Shown here: piece by piece, positions 1-7,088 of the stretch
How positions within the stretch are numbered: position 1 is the first letter of the stretch
How the letters are laid out: every line of letters begins with the position of its first letter
Virus record (IMG/VR): IMGVR_UViG_3300017989_000073
Location: 1 to 64,000 of that record
DNA length: 64,000 nucleotides
Source: a virus
Direction: 5' to 3' (one strand)
The notes under the pieces: model-generated
Database searches by the model: none
Told to the model about the DNA's origin: nothing
The model's input: the letters and a program-made list of their open reading frames with translations, nothing else
Program-made: the position numbers and the translations under genes

Positions 1-95
1 CACTGCGTGAGAGCGCGGTGTTCTTGCCTCGTCTCGAACGAGGAACTCATGTGTGTGGAGGAGAACCGTTTTTTTTCGGCTCAGCGTGGCACAGG
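1..95 (+). promoter_or_regulatory. Possible CRISPR leader
   Basis: This is the sequence upstream of the first CRISPR repeat. The two repeats nearest to it are identical and intact while the distal ones are degenerate, which is the usual polarity of an array whose leader lies on this side. It contains a run of eight T at about 69-76. No confident promoter was found. The window begins here, so the leader may be cut off. Confidence 0.35.
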
Positions 96-364
96 GGTTC
101 CCCCACACGCGTGGGGATGGACCGTCCTCCGAGGGCCTGTACATCATCGGCGGTGAGGTTCCCCCACACGCGTGGGGATGGACCCGTCGCGCTCCTCGAA
201 GTTCCGCACGGGCGTGTGGTTCTCCCGCACGCGTGAGGATGGACCGGTGCTGTGAGAGCGGAGTCTGCTACAGTGCCCGGTTCCCCGCACGCGTGAGGCG
301 TGAGGATGGACCAGGGCGATCTTCTCCGCTTCAGGCGGTTCTCCCGCACGCGCGAGGATGGACC
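96..364 (+). CRISPR. Type I-E-like CRISPR mini-array, 5 repeats and 4 spacers
   Basis: Repeats of 28 bp lie at 96-123, 157-184, 218-245, 279-312 and 337-364. Spacers are 124-156, 185-217 and 246-278 (33 nt each) and 313-336 (24 nt). The repeat begins GGTTCCCCCACACGCG and ends GGGGATGGACC. It folds into a six-pair stem with an ACGC loop, as in type I-E repeats. Repeats 1 and 2 are identical; repeat 3 differs at three positions; repeat 4 carries a 7-nt tandem duplication of CGTGAGG and a 1-nt deletion (34 nt); repeat 5 differs at one more position than repeat 3. Decay toward the right places the leader on the left and transcription on +. No cas1, cas2, cas3 or Cascade gene is in the window, so crRNA maturation would need host proteins. 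Spacer 1 matches a coding stretch of the phage's own helicase gene at 6009-6041 with 26 of 33 identities, which implies a related phage as the target. Confidence 0.88.
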
Positions 365-797
365 TGTTTGATGGTGTTCTCGTTTCTGGGTAGCGTATAT
401 TAGACGCAGATGTCGCACGTACGAGGACTAAAAAACTTCACCGACAGGCGAACCCAATACCGATCTCCTAGACCTCCGGTTCGGCTTACTCACAACGTTC
501 GCGCCCGAACTCAGCTCAAGTCGAGAGTGTTTCGCCCTGCTCTTCCTCCGAGCTACGGGGAGTGGAACCCCGAGGCCTTGTGCTGGTTGAGGTGGTTGGA
601 GGAGTTCAAGAAGGAGGGCCGACCCGTGGGAAGGTTTGCGGAGCCGCACCGCCGCAGCCGACCTCGGGCATCGATCGACGTCTCGAGTACCTGGAGCGCT
701 GGAACGAACCTTGTGTACTTCTATGTGACTCCGCCCACGACTTCTACCTCTACATGCGGGTATTGACCATCCCCGTGGTATGTGGTAGAAGGGGCGG
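365..797. other. Region without a confident gene
   Basis: About 430 bp between the CRISPR array and the first clear gene. A + frame at 410-766 and an overlapping + frame at 562-801 both read open. The stretch around 550-640 of the first frame (rich in Trp, Glu and Lys) and around 670-780 of the second look protein-like. A short gene, or one broken by a frameshift near 650-680, is possible. Neither frame shows a convincing ribosome binding site or a known domain, so no gene is called. Confidence 0.4.
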
Positions 798-1127
798 ATG
801 AAAACGCTTCGCGGGCTCAGCAAAGCAAACACGATCCGACTGGTCGAAATCGAACACTACGTGAAAACAGGCACTCGCCCGGACGGAATGCACGTCACGG
901 ACGAATGGGTAGACGATTCGATTGCGTTCCTTGCCCGCGAGTTGCGACCGACACTAGAAGCTTGGGCCTCCATCAGTGACGACGAGGAACTGAGCAGCTC
1001 GGTCGCTCGCGAGGCTCGCAAGGTCTACCGCCTGTGGAGTAGACACGCTGACCAAGACAACCTAGACCAAGCGTTTGAAGCCCTGGGGAAGGCGATAGAG
1101 GCGGCGGAGAAGGTTCCAGGTGAGTAG
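798..1127 (+). CDS. Hypothetical helical protein, 109 aa
   Basis: The ATG start is preceded by a purine-rich site (AGAAGGGG) at a good distance. The product is an acidic, mostly helical protein of 109 residues with no cysteine, signal peptide or membrane segment. I do not recognise the family. It is the first clear gene after the CRISPR array and is followed by a hairpin-rich gap before the lysis-type gene at 1249. A shared operon with that gene is possible but not shown. Confidence 0.65.
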   Translation: MKTLRGLSKANTIRLVEIEHYVKTGTRPDGMHVTDEWVDDSIAFLARELRPTLEAWASISDDEELSSSVAREARKVYRLWSRHADQDNLDQAFEALGKAIEAAEKVPGE

Positions 1128-1248
1128 CAAGATCGGGGTGGCCTGTGCTATGTTTCCAGGCCGTGATTGAAGCTCTGCACACCGATCTCACCCCGTACAT
1201 CGTGTAGCTCTGACCCCGGTGTGCCGGGCTCAGAAAGGAGGTAGCCCC
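1128..1248 (+). promoter_or_regulatory. Hairpin-rich gap before the cell-wall hydrolase gene
   Basis: Three pairings are visible: GGCCTG with CAGGCC, an enclosing CGGGGTG with CACCCCG, and CCCGG-TGTG-CCGGG. The last is followed by a strong ribosome binding site, AAAGGAGGT, at 1234-1242. No poly-T tract follows the hairpins, so this looks more like a structured 5' leader than a terminator. No clear promoter was found. Confidence 0.35.
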
Positions 1249-2313
1249 ATGGCTACTTGGCGTAGTGCATTTACCGGATTCAGGAAGGTTGTGGTGGCGG
1301 GGGCAGCCCTCGCTGCCATGGCAGTAGGAGCGTCAGTAGCGTTCTCTCTGTCTTCCTGCGACTTCGCCGAGGCGGAGGAGAGGATCGGAGACCCGATAGA
1401 GACTCCGGCTCCTCAGTACGACGACCCTGATCGCTATTGGGACGAGCGGGACCGCGCGCGTGCTGAGCGTTGGGAGAGACTCGAGGCAGAAGCAGAAGCT
1501 CGCGTCCAGACGATGGAAGAGGAGGCTGCAAAAGCTCCCCCGCCGAAGAGACGGCGGGTGCGTAGGTTCCAGTGGGAGAGTCCAGCTGATGCCCGGGGGA
1601 GGATATGGAACGTACCGGACGAGGAATCGGATGAGGCTCTCTTGACGGCCCTGCTGCGTGTGTGCATCGCCGAGGCAGATGGTCGACCCCAAGACTGTGT
1701 TGGTATCTGGCAGACAGTCAGCAACATCCGGAGGAGGACCTGCGATCGAGACACACCCCATCTGCAACGCATCACCGAGTGTGACGAGGACGGAGAAACC
1801 ATGCTGTCCGCGCTGCGCCGATCTCAGCGACATGCTTTGGGCATGATCAAGGCCCACAACAGGCGCGCAGCGTGGGTGCGAAATCTCACTACCGACTGCA
1901 CGCGCCCTGAAGGATACCCGCACTCTGAGGACCGGTGGAACTCCCACTACGGAACTAAGGTGTGCCCCCAGACAGTGGCAGACGCCCGCAGGCTCATCGC
2001 AGGCGAGCTACCAGAGTCGAGGCCGGGTGCTCGCGTCCGATGGTTGCCAGGTAGGCCGATCACGTGGGGAGGACGTTGCGAGTCGGGGAAAGCCTCGTGC
2101 GACGACCGCATCGCCTGCGCCCGCGGCCTAGCCAGAATCCAGAATGCGGGGACTCTGAACGCGTTCTGGTGCCGTCCGGGTCGCCGAGGGTGCCCGGACG
2201 ATATCGATCCCGTCTGCATTGAGATGGGGTTCCCGAGTCTCCAGGGGCCTGCTGAAACCCAGCTGACGGTGACGGCAATCGCCCCGGAAGGTGACGAGGG
2301 CGAAAACTCTTGA
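1249..2313 (+). CDS. Lipoprotein-like cell-wall hydrolase (SleB-type), putative
   Basis: The product has 354 residues. The ATG at 1249 is chosen because AAAGGAGGT sits 7 nt upstream; the in-frame GTG at 1219 has no such site. Residues 1-36 form a basic start plus a hydrophobic segment ending in L-S-S-C (Cys37), which fits a lipobox, so the protein may be membrane-anchored. A charged helical linker rich in Arg, Glu and Ala follows. From about residue 125 a domain resembles SleB/Hydrolase_2 cell-wall hydrolases: a helix containing C-I-A-E-A-D-G, a V/I-rich helix ending in S-N-I-R-R-R, and a later segment with many cysteines that may form disulphides. The likely role is murein cleavage during lysis. 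The family call is by eye; the glutamate in A-E-A is the inferred catalytic residue. A lipid-anchored lysin would be unusual. Confidence 0.6.
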   Translation: MATWRSAFTGFRKVVVAGAALAAMAVGASVAFSLSSCDFAEAEERIGDPIETPAPQYDDPDRYWDERDRARAERWERLEAEAEARVQTMEEEAAKAPPPKRRRVRRFQWESPADARGRIWNVPDEESDEALLTALLRVCIAEADGRPQDCVGIWQTVSNIRRRTCDRDTPHLQRITECDEDGETMLSALRRSQRHALGMIKAHNRRAAWVRNLTTDCTRPEGYPHSEDRWNSHYGTKVCPQTVADARRLIAGELPESRPGARVRWLPGRPITWGGRCESGKASCDDRIACARGLARIQNAGTLNAFWCRPGRRGCPDDIDPVCIEMGFPSLQGPAETQLTVTAIAPEGDEGENS

Positions 2314-2434
2314 CCCCGCGATCCGAGTAGAGCATCATCAGTCCGCTGGTTTGGTGGACGCCCAACTACTGAACCAGGGGCACGGGGAAGAAAATGCTAA
2401 CCGATCTGCCGCTATGTGATATTGTACCTCTTGA

Positions 2435-2569
2435 AGCGAGCCCGCTAGGAGTACGGGTTCCAGGGTTGGCGTAGGCGCAAGCCTCGCCCAACGGCGCTCC
2501 TCAGCGCCGACGTCACTCGGTTAGCGCCCCTGGTTCTCGTTGGGCCTCCTAGCGGGCTCGCTCTTTTTT
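2435..2569 (+). ncRNA. Multi-hairpin structured RNA ending in an intrinsic terminator
   Basis: A perfect 16-bp inverted repeat (2436-2451 with 2546-2561, extendable by an A-T pair) closes a 94-nt interior and is followed by six T (2564-2569). Inside are a pairing CCAGGG (2460-2465) with CCCTGG (2528-2533), a hairpin at about 2465-2492 capped by a GCAA tetraloop, and a hairpin GGCGCT-CCTC-AGCGCC (2493-2508). There is no open frame of note. The element ends 34 nt before the start of the replication operon. It could be a trans-acting RNA, an attenuator or a folded terminator. No clear promoter was identified upstream. Confidence 0.65.
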
Positions 2570-2603
2570 CACAAAGAGTGTGCCGAAAGGAAGGTGGTCG
2601 TCC

Positions 2604-3035
2604 GTGATCACTGACTTCGAGGGGAACGTATTCGTGCACTGTGCGGCCATGGACGCTACGTGTGCGACCGGGATCGTTCCGAAGGCCGTGCTGGAGCAGC
2701 TGCTACACCACGCAGAACGGATTCCGGAAGAGGGCGTCGTTCGGTTCGTCTCCACCGTAGACCTGGATGAGATTGCGATGTCCATCGGCGTAAGCGTCCG
2801 AAAGGTCGAAGACGCGCTGCTGAAGCTCATGCGTTGGGGCTGGCTGCGGGGGCGTGGGGAGGGGTTCGAGCTGGGGTTTCAGAGCGCTGGTGGAGGGGAC
2901 GTCTTTTACGGTTACGAGTCCTACTTGAGGCTCCACCGGAAGTTGGTAGGTGTGGAATCGACGACGCACCGCGTCGCCGCGGCCAAGAATTGGTTGAACG
3001 AGATCGAGGAGGAGCGCAATGCGCGGAGGGTCTGA
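2604..3035 (+). CDS. Winged-helix DNA-binding protein at the head of the replication operon
   Basis: The product has 143 residues. The GTG at 2604 is preferred because AGGAAGGTGG lies just upstream; a GTG at 2580 is in frame but has no site. Residues about 45-90 contain a helix-turn-helix pattern (a D-L-D-E-I-A segment followed by S-I-G-V-S-V-R-K-V-E-D), then W-G-W-L-R-G, typical of the wing of replication or MarR/DnaD-like winged helices. The next gene starts within it (3019), so the two are translationally coupled. The neighbour is a larger protein of similar HTH type, so a role in replication initiation or its autoregulation is the best inference. Confidence 0.7.
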   Translation: MITDFEGNVFVHCAAMDATCATGIVPKAVLEQLLHHAERIPEEGVVRFVSTVDLDEIAMSIGVSVRKVEDALLKLMRWGWLRGRGEGFELGFQSAGGGDVFYGYESYLRLHRKLVGVESTTHRVAAAKNWLNEIEEERNARRV

Positions 3036-4542
3036 AAGTTTCTTGCTCAAGGATTTGGCGTTCTACAGGTCGAAGATGACCGCCGCGCTCGGAGTGGACA
3101 CAGAGCGTATCTACGAGGAGATACGAACGCACGTCTGGCGGTCGCGAGTTCAGGGCTCTCGCAAGCTCAGAGACGCCGCGAAGAGTGGCGACCTCTCCGC
3201 CAGTCTCTGCCGGACCACGATTGCCCATTCCCTGGGACTCTCCGTGAGAACGGTCCAGCGCCGCATCAACTACCTCCGCAGCATTGGGTGGATTCGAGCC
3301 GAGAATGGCCACGGCTCTGGCGAGGCGCTTGTGTTCCAGCTCGGGTACGTTCTTCCCGGCGGCCTGGAGGTCTTCTACGCCGATGTGGACTGTAGAGAGT
3401 TCTGCAACCACCTTACCGACCTGGCTGAGCAGCAGGAGACCACTGTGTCGAAGCTTCCCGTGCTCGACCGAGCTAGGCTGGCCCGGGAGTGGTTGAACCG
3501 CAGCGACCGGTCCGTACTGATTCCCAGCATCTACACGACAGCGCCCGGGGTAGTGCCACAGAGGCACTACCCTAGTGCCACAGTGGCACTAGTGGAGGGG
3601 GGAGTAGTGCCACAGGGGCACTTGATAATAGATAACCCTTCGGGGAGTGGAATAGATAAGTCCGAGGAATATACCGGGGGCGAGCCCCCGGAGCATATAT
3701 CAGGCCCCCAGCCCAAGCTCATGGCCGACCCTTCGGACGCTAACGTTTCTGGACGTCCAAGTTCCAAGAACAAAAGACAATATGGAAACGATACCAAGAA
3801 CAAAAACGAACTTGGTGAAACAAACACGGACGAAGTAGAAGAGGGAATAACCACGTCTGCTCTTGACAATGCTCTTGACTCCGGGCAAGATGGGGACGAG
3901 CGCTTTGCTCGTGCTCAGGAGGCCGGGAAGGTGGGGGCTCAGAAGGCGGACGTGCAGAATGACAAGAACAACAAGCGTCGAGAACGTCGCGCCCAGGTTC
4001 AGGAATGCCAGGAGAGGCTGATAGCGGGCCGTACCGGGCAGATGGAAGCTTCCGATGCGAACGCGCAGCGCCGCGAGAACTTGAAGGGTGGGACCCAGTA
4101 CTCGTACGAGGTTATTCAGGGCGGTCGAGAGGTGTGGAAGGTCTACGCCGAGCTGCTCAAAGAGCGGGACTCGCGGCTACCGGTGGTCCGTTGGAATGCC
4201 TCGGGGAACGCGAAGGCGCGGGGTCAGGTGTACCGCCTTGTGGACATGTATGGCACGGACGCGACAATCGGAGCAGTCCAGTACACACTCGAGAACTGGG
4301 ATTCGATAAACCAGAAATACTTCAAGCGGACGGGCAACGTGCCCAACTTCGGGCTGATCTCTCACATGCACGAGTCGCTGTTCCGCGAAGCTGCTCTGTG
4401 GGGGGAGCACCGCGGAGTCGTGGAGGAGTGGAAGTCTTGGATGCGTGATCACGAAAACGATGACGAACGTCCACCGTCGGAGCTGCGGGCGCGGTACAAG
4501 AAGGCGAAGGCGGCGTTGGAAGCTTTCGGGCTCGGGAGCTGA
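3019..4542 (+). CDS. Replication initiator, lambda O-like organisation
   Basis: The product has 507 residues; the ATG at 3019 overlaps the previous gene, with GAGGAGGAG upstream. The N-terminal 150 residues hold a winged-helix segment (L-S-V-R-T-V-Q-R-R-I-N-Y-L then G-W-I-R), suited to DNA binding. The middle, about residues 175-380, is low-complexity, polar and likely disordered, and its DNA carries three palindromic iterons (3551-3623) followed by an A+T-rich stretch. The C-terminal part, about 390-507, is a compact helical domain that could contact the helicase loader. This layout matches lambda O, whose gene contains the origin it recognises. Immediately downstream come a DnaC-like loader and a DnaB-like helicase, like lambda O-P plus a phage-encoded helicase. 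No family name was assigned by sequence alone; the role is inferred from HTH, iterons and context. Confidence 0.72.
   Translation: MRGGSESFLLKDLAFYRSKMTAALGVDTERIYEEIRTHVWRSRVQGSRKLRDAAKSGDLSASLCRTTIAHSLGLSVRTVQRRINYLRSIGWIRAENGHGSGEALVFQLGYVLPGGLEVFYADVDCREFCNHLTDLAEQQETTVSKLPVLDRARLAREWLNRSDRSVLIPSIYTTAPGVVPQRHYPSATVALVEGGVVPQGHLIIDNPSGSGIDKSEEYTGGEPPEHISGPQPKLMADPSDANVSGRPSSKNKRQYGNDTKNKNELGETNTDEVEEGITTSALDNALDSGQDGDERFARAQEAGKVGAQKADVQNDKNNKRRERRAQVQECQERLIAGRTGQMEASDANAQRRENLKGGTQYSYEVIQGGREVWKVYAELLKERDSRLPVVRWNASGNAKARGQVYRLVDMYGTDATIGAVQYTLENWDSINQKYFKRTGNVPNFGLISHMHESLFREAALWGEHRGVVEEWKSWMRDHENDDERPPSELRARYKKAKAALEAFGLGS
3551..3623 (+). repeat. Three palindromic iterons inside the initiator gene
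   Basis: Three 19-bp copies of TAGTGCCACAGnGGCACTA lie at 3551-3569, 3573-3591 and 3605-3623; the third ends in T instead of A. Each is a palindrome with arms TAGTGCC/GGCACTA. The second extends to a perfect 21-bp palindrome around a single A. Start-to-start spacings are 22 and 32 bp, about two and three helical turns, so proteins bound to them would sit on one face of the helix. They are the probable binding sites of the protein encoded by the same gene. Confidence 0.8.
3551..3660. other. ori: Candidate origin of replication
   Basis: The iterons are followed directly by A+T-rich stretches (3621-3636, with TTGATAATAGATAA, and 3651-3660, with AATAGATAAG) in otherwise GC-rich DNA. This is the iteron plus unwinding-element layout of lambda-type origins. 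Position inside the initiator gene and just upstream of loader and helicase genes supports the call. It is an inference from organisation; nothing functional is shown by the sequence alone. Confidence 0.6.
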
Positions 4543-4560
4543 CGGCGCCTGGAGGTTGGT

Positions 4561-5226
4561 ATGACCGAAACGACTCGGTTTGAGTGTCCGTGTTGCCATA
4601 CGAAGTGGGATCGGGGGACGTCGTGCCCCAGCTGTGGGCGCCGGTTTCTCAACCGTGTGGACTTGGAGCGGATGAACATTCCGGAGGATCTCTGGACGTC
4701 GAAGTTGCAGTACGTCAGCAAGGATTCTCTTCCTCAGGTCAAGACCTACCTTCTGAATCTCGATGCGGCGGTGGCTAGGGGGGCCGGCCTTGTTGTTTAC
4801 GGGTCGGAGGGGGTGGGGAAAACGGCCATCGCGGCTCTGATAGCTAAGGAAGCGAGGGCTCGCGGGAGCACGGTGCTATTCGTGCGGTTGTGGGAGCTGC
4901 GGGAGATGATCCGCTGTCGCATGGAGTACGACATGGACTCCTCCATGGCTGAGCGAGCACGCGAGGTTGATGTGCTTGTCTTAGACGATCTACGGTCGGA
5001 GGACGCGAGTGAGAAGTTCTTCACCTTGTCGGAGATTATCGAGTTGGTGCGGTATCGAGCGTCACGGAGGCGGGTAACGATCGTAACGACGCGGCTCGAC
5101 AAAGGGGCGCTGGAGGACAACCCGATGGAGTCGCTGTTGGATGTTCTGCTCTTGTTCAAGGTGTCGGGGCCGAACTTACACGACCGAAAGAAGCGAGCGT
5201 TGAGAGAAGCGGTTCTCGGAACCTGA
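4561..5226 (+). CDS. DnaC-like AAA+ helicase loader with zinc ribbon
   Basis: The product has 221 residues and starts at an ATG with GGAGG upstream. Residues 9-27 form a zinc ribbon (C-P-C-C-H then C-P-S-C-G). The AAA+ ATPase core has Walker A G-S-E-G-V-G-K-T at about 81-88 and Walker B V-L-V-L-D-D-L at about 138-144. An R-R-V-T-I-V-T-T segment (sensor-1-like) follows near 180. This is the architecture of DnaC/IstB-type loaders, which open the hexameric helicase and place it on DNA. It sits between the initiator and the helicase genes. A truncated DnaA-like ATPase is the main alternative. Confidence 0.88.
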   Translation: MTETTRFECPCCHTKWDRGTSCPSCGRRFLNRVDLERMNIPEDLWTSKLQYVSKDSLPQVKTYLLNLDAAVARGAGLVVYGSEGVGKTAIAALIAKEARARGSTVLFVRLWELREMIRCRMEYDMDSSMAERAREVDVLVLDDLRSEDASEKFFTLSEIIELVRYRASRRRVTIVTTRLDKGALEDNPMESLLDVLLLFKVSGPNLHDRKKRALREAVLGT

Positions 5227-5247
5227 CGGCGTAGACGGGAGCGGGGC

Positions 5248-6624
5248 GTGGATCTGAATACGATCTTTGTTGCCAGTGTGCTGGCTGAGGGACTCCCGGC
5301 TGTTCGCCGGGCGGCTGAGAAGGGGGTCGATGGCGACTGCCTGAAGGGTAAGGGGTTGAGGGCGTGGGTGTTCGTTCTCGACTACGTGAGTAAGTACCAG
5401 ACCACCCCCGATGCCGCGATGGTTGAGAGCAAGACGGGGGTTATGCTTCCGTCGCCTCCAGCTAATGTTCCTGCTGAGGTGTGGATCGACGAGGTCCTGA
5501 ACGATCGGTTGCACAATGCTGTCGGGACTCAGCTCGGACGAATCGATGCACTCTACAACGCCAGTCAGCCTCATGCTGCTTACGCTCAGTTCGAGGATAG
5601 CGTTCGGGAGCTGAGGCGCCTCGGGATAGGAGTTTCCAAGACGGTCAGCCTGCCTTCGCTACTGCCGGAATTTTTGGCGTACTACGAACGTCTGGAGGCA
5701 GGTGAGACGGGAATTCTTACGCCGTGGCCGACGGTGAATGAGGCTACGCTCGGGTTCTGGCCGGAAGACTTTGTGCTGTACGTTGCGCGACTCGGGGTGG
5801 GGAAGAGCTGGACTCTTATCATCCTCGCTGATCATGCCTGGGCGGTTCAGAAGCGGCGGGTGCTGTTCGTCACGACTGAGATGGGCCGGCAGAAAATCCT
5901 CCAGCGCTGGGTGTCGGTGCACAAGAAGTACCCCTACAACGAGCTTCGGCGTGCGCGGCTTGGTAGCTTCGTCAAGCAGAAGATGATGGAGTGGATTGAT
6001 GAGGTGGTATCGGCGGAGGGTCTGTACATCATCGGAGGCGACTTCGATTTTCGCGTTGAGTCGCTGGAGGCGGCTATCGAGGAATCCGAGCCGGACATCG
6101 TTTTCCTCGACGGTGCGTACCTACTCAAGGTGCCTGGTGATGGGAGGACCGAGCGCGCGGCCAATTCGTTCGATGAGCTGAAGCGGATGGCCAAGCGGAA
6201 CCATATACCTCTGGTCGCCTCCACCCAGTTCAACCGCGAGGTGAAGGGGAGCAAGCTTTCTTCGGCGGGTCCTGAGAAGATCGCTCTGTCGGATGCTGCT
6301 GGCTGGAATGCGGACCTCATATTTGGTTTGATGCGGACTGATGACATGGTACGCGACAAGCGGATGGTCCAGCTCCCTTTGAAGTTCCGGGAAGGGTTGG
6401 GTGAAGAGGTTGAGACCCATTGGGACTTCGACACCATGAACTTCGATGAGTTGCCGAAGGGGGCTATGGCGGCGTTAGGGGCTTCTGGTGCAGGAGGTGC
6501 GGTTGGATCGTCGGGCGGGGGTGCGGGCTCGGGAGCGGCTCCGGGTTCGGGACCTGACCCGGACCCCTATGGTGCGGGCCTGCTGTTTGGCGGCAGTGAC
6601 GACACGAAAGACGTGCCTTTCTGA
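5248..6624 (+). CDS. Replicative DnaB-like helicase (T4 gp41-like)
   Basis: The product has 458 residues. The GTG start follows GGGAG. The N-terminal 130 residues are helical, as in DnaB/gp41 N-domains. The RecA-type core has Walker A L-G-V-G-K-S-W-T at about 183-190, an F-V-T-T-E-M-G strand with the usual catalytic glutamate, and Walker B I-V-F-L-D-G at about 285. An S-T-Q-F-N-R segment near 325 matches DnaB motif 3. The C-terminus is a Gly/Ala/Ser/Pro-rich linker ending in D-D-T-K-D-V-P-F, resembling an SSB tip. Loader upstream and primase downstream complete the module. The codons around 6009-6041 correspond to CRISPR spacer 1 of the array at 96-364. Confidence 0.92.
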   Translation: MDLNTIFVASVLAEGLPAVRRAAEKGVDGDCLKGKGLRAWVFVLDYVSKYQTTPDAAMVESKTGVMLPSPPANVPAEVWIDEVLNDRLHNAVGTQLGRIDALYNASQPHAAYAQFEDSVRELRRLGIGVSKTVSLPSLLPEFLAYYERLEAGETGILTPWPTVNEATLGFWPEDFVLYVARLGVGKSWTLIILADHAWAVQKRRVLFVTTEMGRQKILQRWVSVHKKYPYNELRRARLGSFVKQKMMEWIDEVVSAEGLYIIGGDFDFRVESLEAAIEESEPDIVFLDGAYLLKVPGDGRTERAANSFDELKRMAKRNHIPLVASTQFNREVKGSKLSSAGPEKIALSDAAGWNADLIFGLMRTDDMVRDKRMVQLPLKFREGLGEEVETHWDFDTMNFDELPKGAMAALGASGAGGAVGSSGGGAGSGAAPGSGPDPDPYGAGLLFGGSDDTKDVPF

Positions 6625-7085
6625 TGCCTGCGAAGCAAATGCCGGTTTTGGTGAAGCACTGTGCTCTAGCGATCTACAAGTCCGGGTACTGCTCCGGAAC
6701 GCAGGTGCAGCGAGTTCAGCAGGCTCTGGACATCGCGGTTCGGCGGCTGATCGAGTACGGGTTTTTGTGGAAGGACTCTGGGAAGGTGGCTCCCGAGAAG
6801 ATCAAACTCAAGGCGAAGGGGCAGAAAGCGGAGTCGCGGCATCGCCGTGAGAAGGGGGCGATTCTCAAGACTCAGGAGTGGAACGCCCTGTATAAGTTGA
6901 TCCAGGAGGAAGCCGAAGAGGACGAGGGTGCGGGAAGCACGTCACAAGAGGCGGAGGCTGTGATGCTGGACGCGCGTGAAGGGCGCCGGCAACAGGCACG
7001 GCGTCGTCAGGCGAAGGTGGCGCGATCTTCCGCGACTAGACGCCCGAAGCGTGTGAGCAGGGCAAAGCGGGCAAAGCGACGGTGA
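6624..7085 (+). CDS. Hypothetical basic protein between helicase and primase
   Basis: The product has 153 residues; its ATG overlaps the helicase stop (TGATG). The first 80 residues are helical with a possible HTH around Q-V-Q-R-V-Q-Q-A-L-D. The last 40 residues are a strongly basic Arg/Lys/Ala tail that could bind nucleic acid. I do not recognise a family. Its position inside the helicase-primase operon suggests an accessory replication role. Confidence 0.7.
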   Translation: MPAKQMPVLVKHCALAIYKSGYCSGTQVQRVQQALDIAVRRLIEYGFLWKDSGKVAPEKIKLKAKGQKAESRHRREKGAILKTQEWNALYKLIQEEAEEDEGAGSTSQEAEAVMLDAREGRRQQARRRQAKVARSSATRRPKRVSRAKRAKRR

Positions 7086-7088
7086 GGC

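Noticed and set aside
185-278. Spacers 2 and 3 as matches to window genes
   Set aside because: The similarities (E-L-R-x-A-R in helicase; A-E-S-A in RuvC) are short and their nucleotide identity is near chance.
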